From Eubacteriaceae bacterium (lineage in GTDB: Bacteria; Bacillota; Clostridia; Eubacteriales; Eubacteriaceae), in contig JASGLP010000012.1 in the NCBI GenBank assembly GCA_030156895.1, positions 1 to 58,489 on the forward strand: a stretch of DNA of 58,489 nt, read 5' to 3'. How positions within the stretch are numbered: the stretch's first letter is position 1; every line of letters begins with the position of its first letter. Shown in pieces: positions 50,964-58,489 of the stretch. A model generated the notes under the pieces. That model saw only the letters and a list, made by a program, of their open reading frames with translations. It was not told the DNA's origin and searched no databases. A program made the position numbers and the translations under genes.

Positions 50964-52718
50964 ATGAAAGAAGTAACATTTAAAATCAACGGCCAGGAAA
51001 TGACAGTACCGGAAGGCACTACCATTTTAGAAGCGGCCAGAATGAAAAATATTGATATCCCAACACTTTGCTACTTGAAAGATATCAATGAAATTGGTGC
51101 CTGCCGTATGTGTTTAGTGGAAATTGCGGGAGCCAGAGCGCTGCAGGCATCATGTGTATACCCAGTCGCTAACGGCATCGAAGTTTTAACAAACTCACCA
51201 AAGGTAAGAGAAGCTAGACGCGTTAATCTCGAATTAATTTTGTCTGACCATAACCGCGAATGTACCACCTGTGTTCGTAGTGAAAACTGTGAACTGCAGA
51301 CAATGGCAAAAGATCTGGGCGTTTCCGATGTACCATTTGAAGGCGTTCGTTCTGGTCACTTAATCGATAATATGTCTACTTCAGTTGTTCGAGACGAAAG
51401 TAAATGTATTCTTTGTAAACGCTGTTCAGCCGTTTGTTCAAGCGTGCAGGGTGTTGCTGTTTTAGGAGCTGTAGGTCGTGGATTTACTTCTCAGGTTCAA
51501 CCAGTCTTTGATAAATCACTGGCGGAAGTTGGCTGTATTAATTGTGGTCAGTGTATTATCAACTGTCCAGTTGGCGCCTTAACAGAAAAATCAAATATCC
51601 AGCAGGTTTGGGATGCAATTGCTGATCCATCTAAAACTGTAATTGTTCAGACTGCACCAGCTGTTCGAGCCGCTTTAGGTGAAGAATTCGGACTACCAAT
51701 GGGAACAGCAGTAACGGGTAAAATGGTTGCTTCCTTAAAACGACTGGGCTTTGATAAAGTATTTGACACCGATTTTGGTGCGGATGTTACCATCATGGAA
51801 GAAGGTACCGAGTTATTAGGTCGAATCAAAAACAATGGCGTTCTGCCAATGATCACATCTTGTTCACCAGGCTGGATCAAATTTATCGAAACCTACTATC
51901 CAGAACAGATTCCACATCTGTCAAGCTGTAAATCACCTCAGAATATGACAGGTGCTCTTTTAAAATCGCACTATGCGAAAATGAACAGTATTGATCCTAA
52001 AGATATGGTTGTTGTTTCAATCATGCCTTGTACAGCAAAAAAATACGAAGTTCAGCGAGATGAATTATGTACAGCGGATGGCTATCCAGATGTTGATATT
52101 TCCATTACGACTCGTGAGCTGGCTCGTATGATCAAAGAAGCCCGTATTATGTTCAATACTTTAAATGATGAAAAATTTGACGACTACTATGGCGAATCAA
52201 CTGGTGCTGCTGTTATCTTTGGCGCAACTGGTGGGGTTATGGAAGCTGCAGTCAGAACATTGGCTGATATCTTAAATGATAAAGATATTCAGGAAATTGA
52301 TTACGAAATCGTTCGTGGTGTTGAAGGTATCAAAAAAGCAACTGTATCAGTTACACCGGATATGGATGTAAATGTTCTGGTTGCTCATGGTGGTGCTAAC
52401 ATTAAAACCGTCATGGAAGATTTAAAAGCCGGTAAACTGAATGATGTATCATTTATCGAATTGATGGCTTGCCCAGGCGGATGCGTCAATGGTGGTGGAC
52501 AACCAATTGTTTCGGCTAAAGATAAAATGGATATTGATATCAGAGAAGAACGAGCTAAAGCCCTTTATGATGAAGATGCTAAAGTTCTGCCTTACCGTAA
52601 ATCACACCAGAATCCATCCGTAAAACGTATTTACGATGAATTCCTTGAAGAACCAAATAGCCATACGGCACATTGTATTCTTCACACTAAATATTCGCAG
52701 AAACCAAAAATGGTTTAA
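50964..52718 (+). CDS. hydA: Electron-bifurcating [FeFe]-hydrogenase catalytic subunit HydA
   Basis: 584 residues. From the N-terminus: a [2Fe-2S] domain (CYLKDINEIGACRMCLVEI, key cysteines CRMC), a His-Cys cluster (HNRECTTCVRSENC), two [4Fe-4S] clusters (CILCKRCSAVC, CINCGQCIINCP), and the H-cluster domain with TSCSPGW, MPCTAKK and MACPGGCVNGGGQP. The small-subunit-type tail (KALYDEDAKVLPYRKSHQNP) follows. With HydB and HydC it couples H2 oxidation to the reduction of ferredoxin and NAD+. The RBS is AGGGGGG. A strong terminator follows. Confidence 0.96.
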   Translation: MKEVTFKINGQEMTVPEGTTILEAARMKNIDIPTLCYLKDINEIGACRMCLVEIAGARALQASCVYPVANGIEVLTNSPKVREARRVNLELILSDHNRECTTCVRSENCELQTMAKDLGVSDVPFEGVRSGHLIDNMSTSVVRDESKCILCKRCSAVCSSVQGVAVLGAVGRGFTSQVQPVFDKSLAEVGCINCGQCIINCPVGALTEKSNIQQVWDAIADPSKTVIVQTAPAVRAALGEEFGLPMGTAVTGKMVASLKRLGFDKVFDTDFGADVTIMEEGTELLGRIKNNGVLPMITSCSPGWIKFIETYYPEQIPHLSSCKSPQNMTGALLKSHYAKMNSIDPKDMVVVSIMPCTAKKYEVQRDELCTADGYPDVDISITTRELARMIKEARIMFNTLNDEKFDDYYGESTGAAVIFGATGGVMEAAVRTLADILNDKDIQEIDYEIVRGVEGIKKATVSVTPDMDVNVLVAHGGANIKTVMEDLKAGKLNDVSFIELMACPGGCVNGGGQPIVSAKDKMDIDIREERAKALYDEDAKVLPYRKSHQNPSVKRIYDEFLEEPNSHTAHCILHTKYSQKPKMV

Positions 52719-52757
52719 ATAATTATCCTCTAAGATAAATCAAGCTTTATAAAAAAG

Positions 52758-52811
52758 AAGAGCTGTGGCAGGCTAACCAATAATGGTTGTCTGCCAACAG
52801 CTCTTTTTTTA
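52758..52811. terminator. Bidirectional terminator between hydA and the anion transporter
   Basis: AAGAGCTGT...TGGCAG-type arms pair with CTGCCAACAGCTCTT, with TTTTTTT on the plus side and AAAAAA on the left for the minus strand. It serves convergent hydA and the transporter gene. Confidence 0.85.
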
Positions 52812-52813
52812 TT

Positions 52814-54208
52814 TTACACCAAGCCGATTAAGCGGCCGCCAAGAGGCAGCCAAAGGGTGCAGAGTACGACAAAGGTTACTTGCATAAAGATGGTTGCTCT
52901 GGGCATTTCCATCATTTTGTAGTAACCGGCAGTGTAGGTAATTAAGGGGATGGTGTCGATGGGAAAGAGATAGCAATTACCAGCACAAAGCCCCAGGGTG
53001 ATAATTAAAAGCGCCGGATTAATGCCAGTGGTATAGGCAATGCTGACAATGACCGGCGATAAAACGCCGATTAGAGCAGGAGCGACTGGTACCACCAGCA
53101 TTATAACAAAGGCGATAACAGCAACGAATAAAACACCCTGCCAAACAGAAAGGGACATTGAAGCAGGTAAAACATGGGTGACAAACCATTCGCTGACACC
53201 GTTGGTGACTAAAGTGTTGGCAATACACAGAACTGATCCAATCAGGATAAAGGAAGTCCATGAAACGGCTTTAAGGTACTGATCCCAGCTTAAGACATTG
53301 ATGCCGGGCATAAAAAACAGGGAACAGCCCAGCAGGGCAACCACCGAAACATCGATACCCTTGACAAAGGAACTTAAAATCCAGAAGAAAAGCATGCCGG
53401 CGCCAATAGCCAGGACTTTTTTCTCGATAGTCTGCAGACCATCAGTAATAGCAATCTCTTCCAAATAGCTTTGTACATGTTTTTGATCAATTTCAGCCGG
53501 TGGGAAAATTTTAATCAGAATCCACCAGGAAAAAGGCACCATCACAAAAACGATGGGGATGGCACAGACCATCCATTGGATAAATGTAATCTGAATACCG
53601 GCAATTTCTGACAGCAGCCCAATGGTTAAAATGTTGATACCAGAGCCAGCTGGTGTCATAATGCCACCCAGCATGATGGCAATGGGGATACCGATCATCA
53701 GGGGGCGGGCGGTTTGTTTGCGATCAGACTCGTTGTTAAAAAGCTTTAAAAAGCCAGCACCGATACCCATAAAAACCACCACGGTGGGAACATCAGTTAC
53801 CATTGACGAAACGATGGTCCCAGATATCATAATAGCCAGGATACAGGTTTTTACATCTTTTCCAAACCGCTTGATAATACTGTATAGTATACGTTTAACA
53901 ATGGGTGTGGAAGTTACCGCCTCGGCCAGGCCGAAGGAGGCAATTACAAAGAAGAGCATGGTGTTGGAAAAACCCACCAGGCCGCTGGCCAGGTTCTTGG
54001 TGACGCCTAAAAGGGGCAGCAGAGCCAGAGTGATGAAGCAGATGATTCCCACTGGCAGAGATTCGAAAATCAGCATAACCAGAAAAAAGAGCAGTAGGCC
54101 GATGGTTCGAAAACCGATTTCTGTTAGGCCTTCCGGTGCTGGCAGGATAATACTTGCAATAAGAACCAGAATACCGAGAAAGATGCCGATAATCTGTTTT
54201 TTGTTCAT
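52814..54208 (-). CDS. SLC13/DASS-type anion transporter
   Basis: 464 residues with about twelve predicted membrane segments. It has the divalent anion:Na+ symporter look, with a repeated serine/asparagine-rich motif (TPAGSGINILTIG in the first half, FPIDTIPLITYTAGYY in the second). Substrates in the family are C4-dicarboxylates, citrate or sulfate. The start (54208) follows GAGGTTAAA on the minus strand; a longer reading to 54220 lacks an RBS. It is the last gene of the minus-strand group, after a terminator-like hairpin. Confidence 0.85.
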   Translation of the reverse strand: MNKKQIIGIFLGILVLIASIILPAPEGLTEIGFRTIGLLLFFLVMLIFESLPVGIICFITLALLPLLGVTKNLASGLVGFSNTMLFFVIASFGLAEAVTSTPIVKRILYSIIKRFGKDVKTCILAIMISGTIVSSMVTDVPTVVVFMGIGAGFLKLFNNESDRKQTARPLMIGIPIAIMLGGIMTPAGSGINILTIGLLSEIAGIQITFIQWMVCAIPIVFVMVPFSWWILIKIFPPAEIDQKHVQSYLEEIAITDGLQTIEKKVLAIGAGMLFFWILSSFVKGIDVSVVALLGCSLFFMPGINVLSWDQYLKAVSWTSFILIGSVLCIANTLVTNGVSEWFVTHVLPASMSLSVWQGVLFVAVIAFVIMLVVPVAPALIGVLSPVIVSIAYTTGINPALLIITLGLCAGNCYLFPIDTIPLITYTAGYYKMMEMPRATIFMQVTFVVLCTLWLPLGGRLIGLV

Positions 54209-54221
54209 TTTTAACCTCACT

Positions 54222-54252
54222 TGTAAAAAAATAAGGGAGGATAGCTCCTCCC
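54222..54252 (-). terminator. Terminator hairpin between methyltransferase and transporter genes
   Basis: On the minus strand GGGAGGA and TCCTCCC form a seven-pair stem with a four-base loop, followed by TTATTTTTTT. It would reduce transcription of the transporter relative to the methyltransferase gene. Confidence 0.75.
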
Positions 54253-54264
54253 TATATAAACGTT

Positions 54265-55245
54265 TTAGAACATTTCTTTGGACATCCGATCAATTTCATC
54301 AGTGACAGTTTGATAGACTCCGGGGAAAGACTCAATCGGCAGGCCGGAAGTCTGGCAAGGGATAAAGTAAAGTTTACCATTTTCCCGGCAAGTTTCTTCA
54401 ACATACTTGGCCACAATTTCCGGTGTCCAGTCCGGGAAATCAACCAGACCGGAGTGAATACCGCCCATGAAGGAAATCTTTCCACCGTATTCTTTGATCA
54501 GTTCAGGAATATTATTGGTGTTCATGACGCCTTGCCAGATATCAATTCCCATGTCAATCATGGATGGTACCAGGTTGGCGCCATAAGAATCGCTGTGGTG
54601 GACAATCAGTTCCACACCGTTTTCTTTATAAAAACCGTAGATTTTTTTGTAGGCCGGCACGAAAAACTCTTCAAACATTTCTGGAGAGATGAATGAATTA
54701 ATCTGGCTGCCCCAATCATCATGATGGAAAACAGCATCAGGATGTAGATGGTCAATCGATTGTTTGGCCAGCGCCAGTTCAAAATCCACCAGATAGTCAA
54801 TTAGTTCGTGCATGGCTTCCGGCTCTTCATAATAGGCCATTAATGCTTCTTCCATGCTCATCAGGTAATGGATATGTTCAAACAAACCAGGAGCCACAAA
54901 GACCGTTACAAAGTATTCATTACGATCAACTGCCGCTGCTTCTGCCGCTGCTTCTGCCCAGGCTTCATCAGGATAGATTAGATTCGGCGCCTTAACATAG
55001 TCTTTCCATTTAGTAATATCTTTAATGACAATATGCTCTTCATCATGGACGGGGAAAGAACCCAACTGACCTTCCGGCCATCTAAGCAGGACACCCCACT
55101 CATTGTAAGCTTCGCCGCCAACTGGTGGTTTGATACGGGTAATTGGGGTTTTCATAATTAAATGAAGGGCTTCATACTGGTTGACAAAGCGATCGGGCTT
55201 TCCGCCTTTTAATACTTCCATTAAATTCTGTCTTTTCGTTAGCAT
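54265..55245 (-). CDS. URO-D-fold methyltransferase (MtaA/CmuA family; probable O-demethylase methyltransferase I)
   Basis: 326 residues of the uroporphyrinogen decarboxylase fold used by corrinoid methyltransferases. Histidine/aspartate-rich motifs are FHHDDWGSQ and VHHSDSYG, with FMGGIHSG and ESFPGVYQ near the C-terminus. In acetogens, proteins of this size and family transfer methyl groups from phenyl methyl ethers or similar donors to a corrinoid protein. The donor cannot be predicted. A close paralogue is encoded divergently at 57309. The start follows AAAAGGAGAAA. Confidence 0.83.
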   Translation of the reverse strand: MLTKRQNLMEVLKGGKPDRFVNQYEALHLIMKTPITRIKPPVGGEAYNEWGVLLRWPEGQLGSFPVHDEEHIVIKDITKWKDYVKAPNLIYPDEAWAEAAAEAAAVDRNEYFVTVFVAPGLFEHIHYLMSMEEALMAYYEEPEAMHELIDYLVDFELALAKQSIDHLHPDAVFHHDDWGSQINSFISPEMFEEFFVPAYKKIYGFYKENGVELIVHHSDSYGANLVPSMIDMGIDIWQGVMNTNNIPELIKEYGGKISFMGGIHSGLVDFPDWTPEIVAKYVEETCRENGKLYFIPCQTSGLPIESFPGVYQTVTDEIDRMSKEMF

Positions 55246-55277
55246 TTTTTTTCTCCTTTTTAAATCGGGAAACTGCT

Positions 55278-56636
55278 CTAGGCTTCTTTTCGTGTTTCCA
55301 TATCGTTTTTAATTTCTTCCATTTTTGCAGGGGTTAAAGAATAAAGTTTTAACATTAGTAAGAGTCCGATTGCCATGATGATTGCAGGATACAGCGCAAA
55401 TCCGTTTTTAATTCCCTGAACCAGTTCTGGTGTAACAGCCATGTCGGCAACATAACTAACAGAAGCCAGTACAGCCGAAATAATAACCGAACGAACAAAT
55501 ACAGAAATTTTAATTGGGAATGAAATCAGCGACATAATAAAGCCGCGGGCATTTTTGCCGGTTTTCCATTCGCCGTAATCAACGGTGGCTGAGTACATCG
55601 CAACACCCAATGAATCAGGTAGACCATATCCGATATAAGCGACGAACATGACCACTTTGAAAGCAGTAGCACTTAAAGGGACAAACCAGACAATTAGAAG
55701 ACCAACAATCAGGAATAAGAGGGCAATGACATAAGTCATTTTTTCGCCAAGTTTTTTAGCGATTGGGGCAGCGATCATAGCAGCAAAGAAGCTGACAATG
55801 GTCAGTCCGGTCATGAATAAAGCCAGACCAGCCAGATCCTCGATGACATATTTGAAGTAATAAAAAGCCATTCCGAAAATGATGAATCGTCCTAAGTAAC
55901 GACCCAGTTCTACCAGCATCAGACCCATCAGTGGCGGATTAACAACGATCTGTTTAAGCATTTCGCCGATTGGCATTTTTTCTTTAGCAGCCGCAGTGCC
56001 AGAACCATTATCTTTGTATGGTGTGGTAATTTTAAAGTAAACCAGATTGCAGATAATCATGATACATCCGGTAACACCGGCAATGATGGTGTAACCCATG
56101 ACTTCGTTGCCAACGCCAGCGCCGACAGCGGTAATGGCTTTAACGCCAAAATATGAGAATACCAGCGATCCGGCAGCGTTAAACATACCACGGTTACCAG
56201 CCATAGAAATTCGCTCTTCACGAACCGTTGTTAAAGCATTGTTCATGGAGATATGAGCGGCATAGAAGGTGTTCCAGACCAAATGGGAAACGGCAAATCC
56301 GATAAAAATAATAACTGCTGTTGTCGTCGCACTACCAATTTGTGAGAATTGGAAGATGTAGAATAGTGCCGCGATGGGGGGGCCGACTAAAAGCCAGGAG
56401 CGGTATTTACCCCACTTCATGTTACTTTTTTCAAGAATAATCCCTGAAACAGGAACCGAAACAATATCAACGATTGAAGTTGCCAGCAAAACGGCAGAAG
56501 CCAGAGCCAGCGGGATTTTGGCGTAATCGGTCAGGAAAGCTGCAAAGAGCATGACCTCGATGTTAACCATTGTCTGAAAGCCGAAAGACGGCAAACCATA
56601 TAGGTTTATGGCAGACTTGCTTAAGGGTTGGTTCAT
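55278..56636 (-). CDS. GPH (MelB-like) family cation symporter
   Basis: 452 residues, twelve predicted membrane helices, MFS_2 type. The N-terminal motif KWGKYRSWLLVGPP (cytoplasmic loop 2-3) and GYGLPDSLGVAMYSATVDYGEWKTGKNARG (key part VDYGEWKTGKNARG) are diagnostic for glycoside-pentoside-hexuronide symporters. Beside methyltransferase genes it may import a methylated substrate rather than a sugar. The start follows AAGGAGAAA. It leads the minus-strand group and faces away from the second methyltransferase. Confidence 0.87.
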   Translation of the reverse strand: MNQPLSKSAINLYGLPSFGFQTMVNIEVMLFAAFLTDYAKIPLALASAVLLATSIVDIVSVPVSGIILEKSNMKWGKYRSWLLVGPPIAALFYIFQFSQIGSATTTAVIIFIGFAVSHLVWNTFYAAHISMNNALTTVREERISMAGNRGMFNAAGSLVFSYFGVKAITAVGAGVGNEVMGYTIIAGVTGCIMIICNLVYFKITTPYKDNGSGTAAAKEKMPIGEMLKQIVVNPPLMGLMLVELGRYLGRFIIFGMAFYYFKYVIEDLAGLALFMTGLTIVSFFAAMIAAPIAKKLGEKMTYVIALLFLIVGLLIVWFVPLSATAFKVVMFVAYIGYGLPDSLGVAMYSATVDYGEWKTGKNARGFIMSLISFPIKISVFVRSVIISAVLASVSYVADMAVTPELVQGIKNGFALYPAIIMAIGLLLMLKLYSLTPAKMEEIKNDMETRKEA

Positions 56637-56652
56637 AATTTTCTCCTTACCA

Positions 56653-56673
56653 TTTCAGTTTACATGACTGAAA
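56653..56673. promoter_or_regulatory. Inverted repeat upstream of the symporter gene
   Basis: TTTCAGT (56653-56659) and ACTGAAA (56667-56673) are perfectly complementary around TTACATG. It lies 17-37 bases before the symporter start, next to its RBS, and may be an operator or a leader hairpin. Confidence 0.5.
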
Positions 56674-57178
56674 CATGAATTTCACAAATTCTTCTAAATC
56701 CTTACGATTAACAGTTGCGTACGCTCTTTCAAGTTTGTTGATCGTTATGATTATTAAATTTAGATGATTTTACAAACAGTAAATTGGCCAATAATTACTA
56801 TTAGAATCATGGCTTAATTGTACTCGGTTTCACATTTTTAGTCAATAGATTTTAGTATATTTTTGTTAAAATTTTGTTTTATTCGACAATGAATGCGATT
56901 ACATGCGGTAATTCATGATTATATTACGAATAATTTAGGTTTTTACTTTCTAAAATGATTCGTATAATTGAAAATCATTTGGCAATAGAATAACGATTAT
57001 AACATTCAATATTAAATGCATTTAAATTTACGACATAAAAAGAGTTGAATTTTGCAGAATAATGCTTATAAAAGCTATATAAAGGATTATATTTACAAAA
57101 ATACGAAATATTTGACGATGAAGTCTATAATTAAAGCGAATTTGTTAGTAGAAAAATAAAAAATTTCCGAAAGCATGA
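56674..57178. other. AT-rich divergent intergenic region
   Basis: About 500 bases without a gene. An imperfect inverted repeat lies around 56889-56917 (ATGA...ATTAC-ATGCG-GTAAT-TCAT). No sigma-54-type GG...GC pair with a convincing spacing was found. It probably holds the minus-strand promoter and regulator sites for the methyltransferase locus. Confidence 0.4.
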
Positions 57179-57207
57179 TTGACATTCTCATTGAAACCGA
57201 TTATAAT
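57179..57207 (+). promoter_or_regulatory. Consensus sigma-A promoter
   Basis: TTGACA (57179-57184) and TATAAT (57202-57207) are both perfect and have a 17-base spacer. It is the best promoter in the window and would give a leader of about 95 bases before the methyltransferase gene. Confidence 0.88.
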
Positions 57208-57224
57208 ACAGTAAATCGAAGAGC

Positions 57225-57246
57225 AATTACTAATAAAACAGTAATT
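57225..57246 (+). promoter_or_regulatory. Operator-like inverted repeat
   Basis: AATTACT (57225-57231) and AGTAATT (57240-57246) form a perfect inverted repeat with an eight-base spacer, starting about 10 bases downstream of the expected transcription start. A repressor site here would explain how such a perfect promoter is kept off. Confidence 0.5.
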
Positions 57247-57308
57247 AGTGACTACAATACTAAATAGCACTGAGAATTGAAAATTTGCTTAAAATTGGGA
57301 GGTAAAGC

Positions 57309-58289
57309 GTGTTAACAATTAAGGAAAATTTGAAAGAAGTCATGACTGGTGGTAAGCCGGATCGTTTTGTGAAGCAGTTTGAATTTATGGAGATGATTTT
57401 GAATGTGCCTTCTTGTCGAATTAAGCCAGCCATTGGGGAAGAAGTGGTTAATGAATGGGGTGTGACAGTTGCATGGCCAGAAGGTCAACTGGGTGCTTTC
57501 CCAGTCCATAATAATGGCAAAATCGTTTTAAAAGATATTACAGAATGGAAAGATTATATTAAAGCGCCAAATGTTGTCTTTCCAGAAGCTGACTGGCAAC
57601 CAGCGATTGAGGCTGCAAAAGCTGTTGATCGTGATAATAAATACGTCACCGCTTTTATTGCACCAGGTATTTTTGAATTAACCCATTATCTGATGGGAAT
57701 GGAAGATGCTTTAATGTCTTTCTATGAAGAACCGGAAGCGATGAAAGAACTGATCGACTATTTAACGGAATTTGAATTAGCCTATGCCAAAGAACTGGTT
57801 ACCTATTTAAAACCGGATTGTTTATTCCATCATGATGACTGGGGCAGCCAAATTTCAACTTTCCTTTCACCAGCTATGTTTGAAGAATTTATACTGCCGG
57901 CTTATAAAAAACTGTATGGTTTTTATAAAGAAAATGGTGTTGAATTAATTGTTCATCATAGTGACTCTTATGGTGCAACCATCGTTCCAGCAATGATTGA
58001 AATGGGCATCGATGTTTGGCAGGGGGTTATGACAACCAATGACATTCCTGCAATGATCAAAGAATATGGTGGACAGATTACCTTTATGGGTGGCGTTCAC
58101 TCTGGTATCATTGACCATCCGGAATGGACAAAAGAACAGGTGGAAGAAGAATTCACCCGTGCCTGTCGTGAATGCGGAAAACTTTATTTCATTCCTGGTG
58201 CTTGTCAGGGTATGGGCGTTAGCTCTTTCCCGGGTGTATATGAAGCCAGTGATGTAGCGATTGACAAAATGTCAAAAGAAATGTTTTAG
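57309..58289 (+). CDS. URO-D-fold methyltransferase, second paralogue
   Basis: 326 residues, the same length as the minus-strand paralogue and colinear throughout (MLTIKENLKEVMTGGKPDRF; FHHDDWGSQ; VHHSDSYG; FMGGVHSG; SSFPGVYE). It is probably methyltransferase I of a corrinoid methyl-transfer system with its own substrate. The start is GTG 57309 after GGGAGGTAAA. The next gene, 14 bases on, encodes a pterin-binding methyltransferase, which fits methyl transfer to tetrahydrofolate. Confidence 0.85.
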   Translation: MLTIKENLKEVMTGGKPDRFVKQFEFMEMILNVPSCRIKPAIGEEVVNEWGVTVAWPEGQLGAFPVHNNGKIVLKDITEWKDYIKAPNVVFPEADWQPAIEAAKAVDRDNKYVTAFIAPGIFELTHYLMGMEDALMSFYEEPEAMKELIDYLTEFELAYAKELVTYLKPDCLFHHDDWGSQISTFLSPAMFEEFILPAYKKLYGFYKENGVELIVHHSDSYGATIVPAMIEMGIDVWQGVMTTNDIPAMIKEYGGQITFMGGVHSGIIDHPEWTKEQVEEEFTRACRECGKLYFIPGACQGMGVSSFPGVYEASDVAIDKMSKEMF

Positions 58290-58303
58290 GGAGGAGAAAG
58301 ATT

Positions 58304-58489
58304 ATGATTATTATTGGAGAAAAAATTAACGGTGCGATTCCGTCAACAGCTAAAGCTATTGCAGCAAAAGATGCGGAATTTATTAGAAATCTGGCCATCA
58401 AACAGGCTGAAGCCGGAGCAGACTACATTGATGTCTGTGCTTCAGTGGATGATGATATCGAAATGGAAACCATGAAATGGCTGATTGAT
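58304..58489 (+). CDS. Pterin-binding (tetrahydrofolate) methyltransferase, 3'-truncated by the window
   Basis: Only the first 62 residues are present. They match the start of the pterin-binding barrel (IIIGEKINGAIPST, AIKQAEAGADYIDVCAS, with the conserved DV), as in AcsE/MetH-type and methyltransferase II proteins. It should pass the methyl group from a corrinoid protein to tetrahydrofolate. The RBS is GGGAGGAG. It is co-transcribed with the URO-D-fold gene; a corrinoid protein gene is expected next, outside the window. Confidence 0.82.
   Translation, partial: MIIIGEKINGAIPSTAKAIAAKDAEFIRNLAIKQAEAGADYIDVCASVDDDIEMETMKWLID

Noticed and set aside
54265..55245. True uroporphyrinogen decarboxylase (hemE)
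   Set aside because: It has two divergent paralogues, lies beside methyltransferase and transporter genes, and has no haem-pathway neighbours; the fold is shared with corrinoid methyltransferases.

Overview
The window looks like chromosomal DNA of an acetogenic, low-to-moderate GC Firmicute of the Acetobacterium type. The strongest pointers are a complete electron-bifurcating [FeFe]-hydrogenase cluster (hydC, an ATPase-domain gene, hydD, hydB, hydA, 47704-52718), a one-carbon methyltransferase locus at the right end (two uroporphyrinogen-decarboxylase-fold methyltransferases, a GPH-type symporter and the start of a pterin-binding methyltransferase), PolC, AddAB, and a RsbV/RsbW/SigB-like regulon in place of sporulation genes. 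The genus is inferred from gene content; no marker rRNA lies in the window.

Layout. 1-8.1 kb: the 3' part of a Lys/Ala/Glu repeat protein, then dnaX-ybaB-recR, ptsI-ptsH, two Ytx-type stress proteins, and an anti-anti-sigma/anti-sigma/sigma cassette. 8.2-13.2 kb: a divergent EF-G paralogue, xpt-murI and trpS. 13.5-23.9 kb: addB-addA and a very large FtsX-type ABC permease. 24-26.5 kb: a SsuA/NMT1-type ABC importer behind a possibly structured leader. 26.8-29.1 kb: a HAD phosphatase, RidA and a YheO/DauR-like regulator. 29.2-36.9 kb: an envelope/isoprenoid/replication operon uppS-cdsA-rseP-ispG-polC, with dxr facing it from 38.4 kb. 38.7-43.9 kb: an iron alcohol dehydrogenase and an SbcD/YhaO-YhaN nuclease-ATPase pair. 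44-47.2 kb: a probable hydrogen or redox sensing module (DRTGG, ATPase domain, HydS-like hydrogenase homologue, DRTGG, PHP). 47.7-52.7 kb: the HydABC cluster. 52.8-58.5 kb: transporters and methyltransferases around a divergent promoter region.

The most unusual element is an intergenic repeat with 11 copies in 58 kb. Full copies are about 180 bp. They have imperfect terminal inverted repeats (CAG..TGAAGACAAAG against CAGTGTGTAGACAAAC) and a foldable core closed by GCACCGACAATTGG / CCAATTGGTCGGTGC, with nested stems that show some compensatory change. In the best-preserved copies the element lies between two direct copies of a 16-24 bp host sequence, and that sequence is usually a complete intrinsic-terminator hairpin. 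This reads as a non-autonomous, terminator-seeking mobile element with unusually long target duplications, so that each insertion regenerates the terminator on both sides. No transposase is present in the window. I cannot tell from here whether this family has been described.

Functional links. The stress-type proteins YtxH and DUF948 sit directly before the Rsb/sigma cassette. The HydS-like module lies directly before the bifurcating hydrogenase, which makes NAD+ and ferredoxin reduction from H2 a likely regulatory target. The right-end methyltransferases would feed methyl groups from methylated substrates to tetrahydrofolate, using the reductant balance set by HydABC.
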